Virus record (IMG/VR): IMGVR_UViG_3300047387_000127
Location: 1-25,775 of that record
Length of the DNA: 25,775 nt
DNA from: a virus
Strand: one strand, 5' to 3'
The translations under genes and the position numbers were made by a program. Shown one piece after another: positions 7,496 to 14,854 of the stretch. Under the pieces are notes generated by a model. It saw only the letters and a program-made list of their open reading frames with translations, did not search any database and had not been told where the DNA came from. The stretch's first letter is position 1. The number at the start of each line of letters is the position of its first letter.

Positions 7496-8915
7496 CGACA
7501 ATCTCAGAATTGTCAATTTGGTCAGGGTCTAATTTTAAGCCATAGCTTGCAGCAAGTTCTTCATCTTCTTTAACCTTCGCAAGAACGTCATAGATGTCAT
7601 CCCCGGCATCAGCAATAATGTCACGAAGTGGCCTGATGCGGTTACGCATTGCAAGGACAGCGGCTTCCATGTCTTTCTTGGGGTCAACCCAAGCCCATCG
7701 GCGTCCCCGAAATTCTGGGGCGTTGAATTTAAAGAACTTATCGAATGGCAAACCAAGGCGACCAGAAAGAAGCTCGACTTCAAGCCATGCTTCAAAAACT
7801 GGCTCAAGAACGTGGTCAATCATCATGCGTTGGACTGCCTTCCAAACTTCGCGCTCTTCAATCAACCCGGCGCGGATGCTTGAATAGTTTACTCCCTCCA
7901 AATCATTTGAAAGAGCATTGTAAGAAATGCCAAGAGAAGTAGCAACTCCGCGCAGGCATGATTTAACGAAATCTCCATAGCCTGAATTTGGGTGGTTGGT
8001 ATCCCAGCTTTTGAAGTCAACTCCTGCAGGTAGCTCTTCAATTGTGCCGGGCGACGAATCAACAGGAAGATTTCCGTCATCATCAATTTCACCCGTCCAC
8101 CCGTCTGGTGTTGCTTTGGTGAAAAAGCCCATTTTAGCGGCCCCGGTTCTAGCTGCAACAAGTTCGGCTTCTGCATAGCCGTCTAACATCTTGAGCCTGT
8201 TCATTGAGCTTACAAGCCAAGGGATGCCCCGGCTTTGCTCTGGTCGCTCTGTTTTAAACGGGTGAATGATTTCTTCGGCTGGCACCCGGATTCTTCGCTT
8301 AAAATCAGCGTTGAATTGAGAATCTCCGGGATGGTTGCCAAGCAAGTGGTAAGCAACTGGTCGGCGGTATGAATCAAACTCAACACCAAACCGGATTTCG
8401 TTACCGTTGTCAGCCCGGGCGTTGTAGCTATCGTCTAAAAGGTCGGCTTCAAGAATCTGTAAGCATAAGCCAGTGCTTTTCTTAATCATTCGAATCAGCA
8501 CCTCACCATCACGTGCAATGCATCGAAGGATTAAGCGTTGCACGTCAATCCATGAGTGGCGTCCTGTAACTTCACAGTTGCCAACTTTGCTCCATTGCTT
8601 CCAAGCCCGCTCAATTATATTGTTGGCGATTTCGTCAAGCTGTCCATTAGCTTCTTTTGCCCTTACCTGTAAAGATACACCTTTTTCTCCAAGTGTGTTG
8701 TTCTCAAGGCTACGCAAGAAACCTTTTACCCATTCATTATTTCGCTCCAAGTCACGCGAACGGTCACGAAGAATTGGAAGCTGCCCTTTGAGCTCACCAT
8801 CTTGCGACAGGCAGGCAGTAATCCAGTCGAGCGTCAAACGGCTTGACTGGGTGGCGTTGAATCTGCGAACGGCTGTTTTTGGCGGCGAGAATTTGCGCTT
8901 TAGGTATTGAATCAT
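7476..8915 (-). CDS. Portal protein, lambda type
   Basis: The 479-residue protein forms the dodecameric portal ring through which DNA enters the head. It resembles the lambda portal family: RDRSRDLERNNEWVKGFLRS near residue 50, the WI/RDGEVLIRM segment, EIIHPFKTERPEQSRGIPW, and GVDFKSWDTNHPNSGYGDFV followed by SLGISYNALSNDL. Length is typical for the family. Its ATG overlaps the stop of the gpW-like gene (ATGA), and it sits between that gene and the protease-capsid fusion, the standard order. Confidence 0.92.
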   Translation of the reverse strand: MIQYLKRKFSPPKTAVRRFNATQSSRLTLDWITACLSQDGELKGQLPILRDRSRDLERNNEWVKGFLRSLENNTLGEKGVSLQVRAKEANGQLDEIANNIIERAWKQWSKVGNCEVTGRHSWIDVQRLILRCIARDGEVLIRMIKKSTGLCLQILEADLLDDSYNARADNGNEIRFGVEFDSYRRPVAYHLLGNHPGDSQFNADFKRRIRVPAEEIIHPFKTERPEQSRGIPWLVSSMNRLKMLDGYAEAELVAARTGAAKMGFFTKATPDGWTGEIDDDGNLPVDSSPGTIEELPAGVDFKSWDTNHPNSGYGDFVKSCLRGVATSLGISYNALSNDLEGVNYSSIRAGLIEEREVWKAVQRMMIDHVLEPVFEAWLEVELLSGRLGLPFDKFFKFNAPEFRGRRWAWVDPKKDMEAAVLAMRNRIRPLRDIIADAGDDIYDVLAKVKEDEELAASYGLKLDPDQIDNSEIVDEPEEG

Positions 8916-9154
8916 CTGAATTGAATTTTCAAAGTTTTGCGGTGACGGTTAACTGATGCCTTTAATGTTTCCGCTTCTTGTCTCCAACGGTCACGGCTTT
9001 TTTCCAAATCAGCGATGCTTGCAAGTGTCAAACTTTGGTCTCCAAAGCTGGTTGCGCTAGCCGTTTTTTCATAAAGTGTTCCAAGAGTCGTTTCAATCTT
9101 CGTAATCATCGCCAACGCTGCAGTCAGCTTTTCCTCGTCAGTTTTGTCGGCCAT
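8912..9154 (-). CDS. gpW-like head-tail joining protein
   Basis: This 80-residue helical protein contains SFGDQSLTLASIADLEKSRD (about residues 36-55), resembling the short beta-hairpin and second helix of gpW-type joining proteins that seal the portal. It lies between the large terminase and portal genes, exactly where lambda has W. A coiled-coil-like helix follows, ending with a basic tail (NRHRKTLKIQFR). It overlaps the portal start by four bases. Confidence 0.75.
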   Translation of the reverse strand: MADKTDEEKLTAALAMITKIETTLGTLYEKTASATSFGDQSLTLASIADLEKSRDRWRQEAETLKASVNRHRKTLKIQFR

Positions 9155-9177
9155 TGAATTTGACTAAATGTCAAACT

Positions 9178-11004
9178 CTACCAATCATTCACCCACCCGC
9201 CTTTTTTTCCACGGGCATTCTTTTTTGGTTTGGCGGCTTTTTTCTTAGGCGGGTCTTGAATGGTTTTCTTTAGTTTGTTCCAGTTAACTCGCATCAATGA
9301 TAATGCGGCAGTTGCATAAACTCGGATGTCAAGAGCTTCGTTTCGTGCTTTGCTAGGATTCTCAAAACGTGTAAATGGCACACCATTTTTGTAGCGAGTC
9401 ACTTTTGTTTCACTTGTTAATTGACGAAACCAATTTTCTTGTCGATCGTTTGGAAAATGCATAAAACCCGATCCTTTTTCACCTAAGGAAAGTCGTGAAT
9501 ATGTCAACTCTTTAGCTGTATCTGTCCCAATGCTAAATAATGCTGCTTTGTCTACACCCCTTCTTGTTGGTCTTCCAAGTAATGGCACACCCGGACCTCC
9601 AACACCTTTACAAGCATAAACACGTCTTGTTTCGCGAGGTTTCGTAAAAGCGTAAACAGCTTTTGTTTTGTGTCCTGAGTCAATAAAAACACAACTTATA
9701 AAAAGCTCCGCACCGCTTGGATGTATAAATTTCTTTTGCAAAATTTCATCAAGTGCGGCATGTGTTTCTGGTATATTAAAATCTCCCATAACACAATGGT
9801 ATTCAATGCTCCATGATTCCTCACCTTCTCCCCAGCCTACAATTTCAACCTCAAATCTATCGCCTTGAATGTCAACGCCAGCGGTCAAAATAAGAGCATT
9901 TTTAGGAAAATCACCCCAATCTTCCCGCCGTTGCATTAATGGTTCCCACGCAACTTGTTCTCCTTCATCTTCCCACGTCTCTGCCAAAAACGTATTTATC
10001 CACGTCCTAAGCGACTCTTTTCCTGCTTTTTTAGCTTTAATGTTTTCCGATGCCATTTGATGCAATCTAGAAACAAAACCTTTTTTATGACGAAAAAGTG
10101 AAGCAATGCCCGGTAAATGATAACCTTTCAATGTCCTTTCTGGATATGTTGCAATCCATTTACCTTTTTTAACCATTTCAATGCGATTTTCATCGGTTAG
10201 GTGCTCGTCGCATCCTTCACATTGTAACCAAGCATCACTCCCGTCGTCGGCTTTCCATTTAACATTCACCCATTTTAAAGTTTGCGCATATTCACATTTT
10301 GGGCAATTAACGAAAAATCTACGCTGATCGCTGGCTTCGAATTCAGTTTCAACACGACTTCTTCCTTTTACGGTAGGGGTAGATGTCATAACCACAACTG
10401 CATTCCAAAATGTTTCTGTTCGGCGTATAGCCAAGCTTGATGGGTCACCTTCACTTCCAGCCGTTACCGGGTAGCGATCAACTTCATCAAGCAAAACAAC
10501 CCGCCTTGGACGTGACGCCAATCCAGCCGGAGCATTAGCTCCAGCAATTGCCAAATTGCCGCCCGGAAATGTTTTGTGCAATATTGTGTTACCGCTAGTT
10601 CGCGATTTTACATCTGCAATCTTGTCTTTGATTCTTGGCGTGTCCCGGCACATTGGTGCAAGTCGCTCTTTACTCCACGCTTCACCCATCTCAATCGTCG
10701 GTTGAACCATTAAAATTGGTGCTGGCTCAATATCAACAAAATATCCAATCATGTTATTCAAAACCTCAGTTTTGCCAAGTTGAGCCCCTACCATTAACAC
10801 CGTCCCGGTTGCTTGCGGATCGTTAATTGAGTTCATCCACTCCCTTGCATAAGGAGTTACCGTTGATGAGTATTTACCGGGCTGACCTGATGATTCTGGT
10901 GACAAATAACGATAACTGTCAGCCCATTCAGAAACAGTTACCCTAGGAGGTGGCTCAAAAACATTAAGCCACGATTCAACTATTTTGGTAATTTCATATT
11001 TCAT
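9178..11004 (-). CDS. terL: Terminase large subunit, gpA type
   Basis: The 608-residue packaging motor and nuclease belongs to the lambda gpA-like family. Visible features in order are a Walker A-like MVGAQLGKTE (about 71-80), a Walker B VVLLDEVDR (about 169-177), a TSTP coupling motif (about 207-210), and a zinc-binding pair CPKC (234-237) and CEGC (262-265). The nuclease domain opens with TAGVDIQGDRFEVEIVGWG and proposed metal ligand Asp378. A Lys-rich C-terminus ends the protein. Length is normal for the family. It overlaps the small subunit by 11 bases, confirming the pair. Confidence 0.95.
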   Translation of the reverse strand: MKYEITKIVESWLNVFEPPPRVTVSEWADSYRYLSPESSGQPGKYSSTVTPYAREWMNSINDPQATGTVLMVGAQLGKTEVLNNMIGYFVDIEPAPILMVQPTIEMGEAWSKERLAPMCRDTPRIKDKIADVKSRTSGNTILHKTFPGGNLAIAGANAPAGLASRPRRVVLLDEVDRYPVTAGSEGDPSSLAIRRTETFWNAVVVMTSTPTVKGRSRVETEFEASDQRRFFVNCPKCEYAQTLKWVNVKWKADDGSDAWLQCEGCDEHLTDENRIEMVKKGKWIATYPERTLKGYHLPGIASLFRHKKGFVSRLHQMASENIKAKKAGKESLRTWINTFLAETWEDEGEQVAWEPLMQRREDWGDFPKNALILTAGVDIQGDRFEVEIVGWGEGEESWSIEYHCVMGDFNIPETHAALDEILQKKFIHPSGAELFISCVFIDSGHKTKAVYAFTKPRETRRVYACKGVGGPGVPLLGRPTRRGVDKAALFSIGTDTAKELTYSRLSLGEKGSGFMHFPNDRQENWFRQLTSETKVTRYKNGVPFTRFENPSKARNEALDIRVYATAALSLMRVNWNKLKKTIQDPPKKKAAKPKKNARGKKGGWVNDW

Positions 11005-11458
11005 TTAATTTGCTTTTCAGCCTTAGTAAATTTTTTAGACATTTATCTTTAGCTTCCTCTGTTATTTTATCATTTAAAATGGAATTTTTAACAATAGCCA
11101 TTATTTCTTCTCCAGCTTTAATAACTTCATTTTTTTCAATTAAATCTCCTCTTGTTTTAGCGTTGGCCAATTCTAATTTATCAGCCTCTTCTTTAGTTCG
11201 TCGCAATTGGTGTTTTTTTAATTCCGTAGGATTTTCAGACTCATTGTCCCACTGATTAACCTTTCTTTCTTGTAAGTATTCAATGTAATTAGAAATAGAA
11301 GACCATAAATCATATCTACCTCTTCCGGTCCTAATTACAATCCCATCAGAAGCAAGTTGTTGAATTCTGACACTAGTTAAATTAAATAATTTAGCTAAAG
11401 AAGATACAGGAACTGATGGATTTTTTCCTTTTGGATTTAATGGCTTTTTTTCGCTCAT
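10994..11458 (-). CDS. terS: Terminase small subunit, Nu1-like
   Basis: The 154-residue protein has an N-terminal winged-helix-like DNA-binding region (VSSLAKLFNLTSVRIQQLAS, about residues 18-37) and IRTGRGRYDLWSSI after it. A middle and C-terminal helical oligomerisation region with QLRRTKEEADKLELANAKT, typical of lambda gpNu1-type small terminases, completes it. Such proteins recognise the packaging site and recruit the large subunit. It overlaps the upstream glycosyltransferase-like gene by four bases and the large terminase by 11. It shares the AT-rich composition of the upstream pair rather than of the terminase. Confidence 0.85.
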   Translation of the reverse strand: MSEKKPLNPKGKNPSVPVSSLAKLFNLTSVRIQQLASDGIVIRTGRGRYDLWSSISNYIEYLQERKVNQWDNESENPTELKKHQLRRTKEEADKLELANAKTRGDLIEKNEVIKAGEEIMAIVKNSILNDKITEEAKDKCLKNLLRLKSKLNEI

Positions 11459-12315
11459 TTCTTTTTGTGGTGTTCATCCAATATTTTAGGAATTGCGTTT
11501 TTCCATGAAATCTTGTGATGGATACGATTCATGCGAGGCAGATATGTCGCTTTGGCAAATGAAGGATTAATAATCACTGAATAAAATGATTTTACATAAG
11601 TGCCGCTTTCCAGATAAGCATCAGACATTCCTCCTGCATTTGATTGTGTTTGTTTTTGATTTAAAGCAACTTCTGGAATAGAAAAAAAGATGTCTCCTTT
11701 TTTGCCTAATTCTAGATAGGTATTAACATCCTCGTTTAATCGACTAAAAAACCAAAACCTTTTTTCTGTACTGCAAAAAAATGAATTCATTGCTTTTCTT
11801 CTTTTAAAAGGAAAAGGTTGACTGACTAAAGCCAATACTCCACCAATAAGATCACCACCTTGAATAAAGCAAACGGATTTAACTCGATCATCAACATTTA
11901 GAAAATTTAAACAAATTTCACAAAGTTTATCGAAATCTTGAACATAGGATCTTACAAAATTCCCTTTTTTATCAAAGTTATGACGAAATGCTGTATAATC
12001 ATCATCAAGGACTAAAAAATATTTATATCCTAATTTCTCGGCAAAATCAAAGCAAGCATTTCTTGCATGAGTTGTTGTTCTTCTGTTTTCAAAGTTGTCA
12101 CAACTGTCGATTTTATTTGCATATTTTAGCTTATCAAAAACAAGAATCTTTTTTTTCCCGTAGTTTTTTTGATATTCTTTGATTTTTTCGTCTTCGTTAT
12201 CACATACAATATATGTCTCTCCAGTATAATTGCATCCCTTTAAAGTTTTAAGAGTAACAATTGAATCTGGACGACCGTGGCTAATTACAAAAATACAAAA
12301 TTCATTAAGCTTCAT
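11455..12315 (-). CDS. TET-associated glycosyltransferase-like (TAGT) DNA-modification enzyme
   Basis: The 286-residue protein resembles phage TAGT enzymes, GT-A-fold transferases that add sugars to oxidised or hydroxymethylated bases in DNA. Visible motifs: N-terminal FVISHGRPDSIVTLKTL (about 9-25), ETYIVCDNED (33-42), VFDK (59-62), THARNACFDFAEKLGYKYF (82-100), and the metal/nucleotide-sugar motif LVLDDDY (101-107, DDD at 104-106). The start MKLNEFCIFVIS is preferred over an upstream start that would overlap the ParB gene more. It lies between a ParB-like protein and the small terminase and is unusually AT-rich. No TET/JBP oxygenase is in this window, so the substrate base is unknown. Confidence 0.75.
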   Translation of the reverse strand: MKLNEFCIFVISHGRPDSIVTLKTLKGCNYTGETYIVCDNEDEKIKEYQKNYGKKKILVFDKLKYANKIDSCDNFENRRTTTHARNACFDFAEKLGYKYFLVLDDDYTAFRHNFDKKGNFVRSYVQDFDKLCEICLNFLNVDDRVKSVCFIQGGDLIGGVLALVSQPFPFKRRKAMNSFFCSTEKRFWFFSRLNEDVNTYLELGKKGDIFFSIPEVALNQKQTQSNAGGMSDAYLESGTYVKSFYSVIINPSFAKATYLPRMNRIHHKISWKNAIPKILDEHHKKK

Positions 12316-13099
12316 CGTCTTCTTCTGTAAGTATTTGTTCAACATCTTCCTTCAGCTTTAAATAACCTAATTGCATCGCTTTTTGAAAATCAATAACAAC
12401 AAGAGCTGAATCTTCCATTAGTTCTTGTGTCTCTTTGTTCATGTGACAGTAAAACTCGGCAATTTTTTCGTAATTAAATGTCAGATGACGATTTGCAGCC
12501 TCAAGTAAGAAATTTTGAATATCAGGATCAATATTTGCTTTTTTAATCTTATCAGCAAGCAGTTCGGTTCTTTCTTTGTCTACAAGTTCGGAAATCTTAG
12601 GTTTTTCTCCTTTTGGTTCATAAACAGGGGTATCAATTTTATGCGTGTATTCATCACTTAATGTTGATTCCTCAGTTTCTGGATTTAAAAATGCTTCAAT
12701 TTCATCAGCATCAAATCCCGTCAGATTTAAATCAAAATCAATTTCCCTCAAATCGGTTAACTCAATTGCTAAAAGTTCTTCATCCCATCCTGCATTTAAG
12801 GCTAATTTGTTGTCGGCAATGACGTAAGCTCTTTTTTGTGTTTCTGTTAAATGACCTAAACGAATACATGGCACTTTTCCAAATTTAAGTTTTCTGGCTG
12901 CCAAAACTCTACCGTGGCCAGCAATAATATCGTTGTCGTTTCCGATCAATACAGGATTGGTAAAACCAAACTCCAAAATGCTTGCAGCTATTTGCGCCAC
13001 TTGATCTTCGGAGTGTGTCCTGCTGTTTTTAGCGTAAGGAATTAAGCAGTCTAAATCGACCAATTCAATCGCATCTGGTTGGTGTTTTTTGTTTTTCAT
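12305..13099 (-). CDS. ParB/Srx-fold protein linked to DNA modification and packaging
   Basis: The 264-residue protein carries a ParB N-terminal domain: LIPYAKNSRTHSEDQVAQIA (about 19-38), GFTNPVLIGNDNDIIAGHGR (45-64), then VPCIRLGHLTETQKRAYVIA (76-95). Many phage relatives are fused to a methyltransferase; here the C-terminal half instead has helices of unknown type (LLADKIKKANIDPDIQNFLL and onward) and an acidic end. ParB domains use CTP or act as nuclease-like modules, and they recur beside phage base-modification and terminase genes. The ATG at 13099 is preferred over a TTG six bases upstream. The gene overlaps the glycosyltransferase-like gene by 11 bases. Confidence 0.8.
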   Translation of the reverse strand: MKNKKHQPDAIELVDLDCLIPYAKNSRTHSEDQVAQIAASILEFGFTNPVLIGNDNDIIAGHGRVLAARKLKFGKVPCIRLGHLTETQKRAYVIADNKLALNAGWDEELLAIELTDLREIDFDLNLTGFDADEIEAFLNPETEESTLSDEYTHKIDTPVYEPKGEKPKISELVDKERTELLADKIKKANIDPDIQNFLLEAANRHLTFNYEKIAEFYCHMNKETQELMEDSALVVIDFQKAMQLGYLKLKEDVEQILTEEDDEA

Positions 13100-13148
13100 T
13101 TTCAAAAATAAAATGGCATTTAAAAAAAGTTTTGCCTAGAAAAATGTC

Positions 13149-13241
13149 TCAATGACTGATGACTGCAGGTAAGATACCTCCAGAAGGAACCACGTTAACG
13201 CCAGACGCCCTAGGATCATTTCCTAGAGCGTTTTGGATGTT
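13149..13241 (-). pseudogene. Possible remnant reading frame in an intergenic gap
   Basis: In the roughly 200-base gap between 13099 and 13299, a 30-codon frame without a usual start ends in TGA and reads QNALGNDPRASGVNVVPSGG, followed by ILPAVISH. It looks protein-like, and its GC content is clearly higher than its AT-rich flanks. It contains the arms of the hairpin at 13206-13230. It may be the tail of a gene lost by deletion, or chance coding in a structured RNA. Confidence 0.25.
13206..13230 (-). other. Stable hairpin upstream of the ParB-like gene
   Basis: On the minus strand CGCTCTAGGA pairs with TCCTAGGGCG around the loop AATGA, giving ten pairs with one G-U. On the plus strand the same position is a C-A mismatch, so the structure fits minus-strand RNA better. 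No U-tract follows on that strand, so it is not a classic terminator. A smaller hairpin (TACCT/AGGTA arms, 13167-13179) lies downstream in the same leader. Function is unknown. Confidence 0.4.
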
Positions 13242-13298
13242 TTATTGGGATTTTTATTTTTATTATATGACACGACTTAAAGCGCGGCGTGTGTTGTT

Positions 13299-13604
13299 TT
13301 ATGCTTCATTTTTAATTTCCACAAATAATTTAATGGGTTTCCATTCTTCTAATGCTCGCCCTTTATTACCAATATCAGCTTGTTTAATATACTGTCTAAC
13401 TAATATGCAATTGTCTTCATTTGCTTCCGCGCCAGTCATTATCTTTTTCTCGCCAGTTGGTTCATCTGAAAAATGCTTTTCAAAAATATGATTAGAATTT
13501 AAATATTGCTTCCATTTTTTTTGTTTCTTAATGCCTTTTAATCTACCTATGTAATCCTTTTCAGAATTTGACCATGCTTTTGCTAATGGGTTTATTTGTC
13601 TCAT
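13299..13604 (-). CDS. Hypothetical small protein
   Basis: The 101-residue protein starts MRQINPLAKAWSNSEKDY. Its N-terminal half is basic (GRLKGIKKQKKWKQYL) and its C-terminal half mixed and acidic. No recognised motif, membrane segment or signal peptide. It is the last gene of a cluster of small unknown genes, and its ATG overlaps the preceding stop by four bases (ATGA), supporting it as a real gene. The sequence is AT-rich like its neighbours. Confidence 0.55.
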   Translation of the reverse strand: MRQINPLAKAWSNSEKDYIGRLKGIKKQKKWKQYLNSNHIFEKHFSDEPTGEKKIMTGAEANEDNCILVRQYIKQADIGNKGRALEEWKPIKLFVEIKNEA

Positions 13605-13849
13605 AGCTTTGATTTCACACTGTTAATTGCTTGTGTAAGGTTATCTTTCCAAATATAAGGAAAATAATCTGTTTGAATGTCAGGATAATCATGTTTCATT
13701 CTAATTGAAATGCTTTGAATTTCTCCATCGTGTTGGCTAAATTCAATTACCCAGTTACTTTCTTTGATTTCTGCTTGGTATCTCCATTCGCTTTTTTTTA
13801 CTTTAAACCCCGTTCTTTGAAGTTTTTTAAGTGCATTTTGTAGTTTCAT
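13601..13849 (-). CDS. Hypothetical small protein
   Basis: The 82-residue protein starts MKLQNALKKLQRTGFKV. It reads as a helix followed by alternating strands (YQAEIKESNWVIEFSQ; IQSISIRMKHDY) and a C-terminal helix, a compact alpha/beta layout. It contains several aromatic residues but no catalytic signature I recognise. The overlap with the next gene (ATGA) supports translation. Function unknown. Confidence 0.55.
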   Translation of the reverse strand: MKLQNALKKLQRTGFKVKKSEWRYQAEIKESNWVIEFSQHDGEIQSISIRMKHDYPDIQTDYFPYIWKDNLTQAINSVKSKL

Positions 13850-13855
13850 CTCTAT

Positions 13856-13885
13856 TTGCTTTTACTTGCTTTTACTTGCTTTTAA
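13856..13885. repeat. Three 10-bp direct repeats
   Basis: TTGCTTTTAC is repeated three times (13856-13865, 13866-13875, 13876-13885, the last ending AA). The repeats span the stop codon of the 74-residue gene and the leader of the next gene. On the minus strand each unit supplies an A-rich AAAAGCAA segment like the one just before the start at 14096, so the array may be duplicated translation-leader sequence or replication slippage. Confidence 0.8.
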
Positions 13886-14096
13886 GTGCATCTAATTCGT
13901 TGACATAATGTTTACGTATGACGCGCGCGTATCCATGTAAAATATGCCAATCTGTTTCATATATGACTTTTCTATCGTCTACAATTTGAGCTTTAAACTC
14001 AACATCTCCACGTGGTCTGCCGCCTTTAATGATAACACCTAAGTCGTTAATGCGGGGATGATTTTTTAGCGTATCTGGTAATTTGTATAGTTTCAT
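13872..14096 (-). CDS. Hypothetical small protein
   Basis: The 74-residue protein starts MKLYKLPDTLKNHPRIND. It includes GGRPRGDVEFKAQIVDD (about residues 25-41) and ends with a helix (YVNELDALKSK). It is charged, with no membrane segment. It is separated from the upstream RHH gene by a perfect stem-loop. No family was recognised. The start is preceded by TAAAAAGCA without a Shine-Dalgarno sequence. Confidence 0.55.
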   Translation of the reverse strand: MKLYKLPDTLKNHPRINDLGVIIKGGRPRGDVEFKAQIVDDRKVIYETDWHILHGYARVIRKHYVNELDALKSK

Positions 14097-14104
14097 TGCT
14101 TTTT

Positions 14105-14144
14105 AAAAATAAATCTTGATTGTTATCATGTAAAGCAATCAAGA
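14105..14144 (-). terminator. Perfect 9-bp stem-loop with U-rich tail (terminator or operator)
   Basis: On the minus strand TCTTGATTG and CAATCAAGA (14136-14144 and 14114-14122) form a perfect nine-pair stem around a 13-base loop, followed by TTTATTTTT. It overlaps the stop of the RHH gene at 14139. The AT-rich stem makes it a moderate terminator. It could instead be an operator for the RHH protein. Confidence 0.5.
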
Positions 14145-14321
14145 CAAATTTAATTTGATTTGCTTTGCTATCCATTTGGAGCGGCTTAAATCACCCCGGA
14201 TTGCGTCCAGCTTATCCCATACCGTTGGCGGGAGATTGATGCTGCTGGTTTTAACAGTGCGGCCTTTGCCGCTGCCTTTGGGCCTTCCGGCCCCTACTCG
14301 TTTTCCTCCATGTTTATTCAT
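14139..14321 (-). CDS. Small ribbon-helix-helix-like DNA-binding protein
   Basis: The 60-residue protein has a basic, Gly-rich N-terminus (GGKRVGAGRPKGSGKGR, about residues 5-21) with an AT-hook-like GRPKGSGKGR, then SINLPPTVWDKLDAIRG and SRSKWIAKQI, which fit the strand-helix-helix of RHH repressors. It probably binds DNA as a dimer, perhaps regulating its own small-gene cluster. It overlaps the upstream gene by eight bases. Confidence 0.65.
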   Translation of the reverse strand: MNKHGGKRVGAGRPKGSGKGRTVKTSSINLPPTVWDKLDAIRGDLSRSKWIAKQIKLNLS

Positions 14322-14589
14322 TTGTTATTTTTTCTACTTTTATGGTTTTTCGCTCTACCCAAGTTTTTCTACTAGCGACAAGAAACGATTCAACCTCTAT
14401 GAGGGTCTGATTGTATCTATTTCCTTCCACGGCGTAGGTATCAATGAAAGTGTGATACAATTTTTTTTCCTCAATAATGCAATACATCTTTTCCTTGTAA
14501 TCTTTTAGAGAAGAAGCGTAAAATTCAGTAATTACATCATCTTCAATAAAGAGTTTGATGCGGGTAGGAAAATTGTTAAATTTTTTCAT
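14314..14589 (-). CDS. Hypothetical small protein
   Basis: The 91-residue protein starts MKKFNNFPTRIKLFIEDD and reads as alternating beta strands and short helices (VITEFYASSLKDYKEKMY; IEEKKLYHTFIDTYAV), ending KVEKITNE. There are no recognised motifs, signal peptide or membrane segment. It is preceded by A-rich sequence. It belongs to the early small-gene cluster. Function unknown. Confidence 0.55.
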   Translation of the reverse strand: MKKFNNFPTRIKLFIEDDVITEFYASSLKDYKEKMYCIIEEKKLYHTFIDTYAVEGNRYNQTLIEVESFLVASRKTWVERKTIKVEKITNE

Positions 14590-14590
14590 T

Positions 14591-14845
14591 TTAGTAAATC
14601 CTTTCTGATAGCTTGATTACTGGCACTAACCCTTTAAGTGACTTTTGGTTTTGCCTGTCTTGCTCAAGTGCGCTTTGTGCTTCTTCAACCCACCTTGAAA
14701 CAGGCAAGTGAGTCATAGCTGACACCATGACTAAGTCAGCGTTTAATGCACCGTGTGCATTTGTAAAATAAAAGCAACCGCTTCCGTTGCCGCCTTGTAT
14801 CTCAAGCCCAAGGTGGGCGATGGCTTTGTTGATTTTTGCTTTCAT
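14591..14845 (-). CDS. Hypothetical small protein
   Basis: The 84-residue protein starts MKAKINKAIAHLGLEIQG. The segment GGNGSGCFYFTNAHGALNAD (about residues 18-37) and the following hydrophobic helix suggest a small alpha/beta fold; a charged helix and a beta-like end follow. No enzymatic signature was recognised. It lies in the small-gene cluster between two other unknowns and shares the A-rich leader style. Confidence 0.55.
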   Translation of the reverse strand: MKAKINKAIAHLGLEIQGGNGSGCFYFTNAHGALNADLVMVSAMTHLPVSRWVEEAQSALEQDRQNQKSLKGLVPVIKLSERIY

Positions 14846-14854
14846 ATCAAAAGG

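Noticed and set aside
8473-8910. Plus-strand 145-codon frame inside the portal gene
   Set aside because: Complementary-strand shadow of a clear portal protein; Arg/Ser-rich, no motif.
13156-13162. CTGATGA, resembling the hammerhead ribozyme core, followed by a stem
   Set aside because: No GAAA core after the stem and no closing stems I or III; chance match.
13206-13244. Plus-strand rho-independent terminator
   Set aside because: On this strand the stem has a C-A mismatch, only a GTTTTGG tail follows, and no plus-strand gene precedes it.
13159-13491. Plus-strand open frame of 110 codons
   Set aside because: Antisense to the minus-strand gene at 13299-13604, low-complexity aromatic-rich translation from AT-rich DNA, no promoter or ribosome site.
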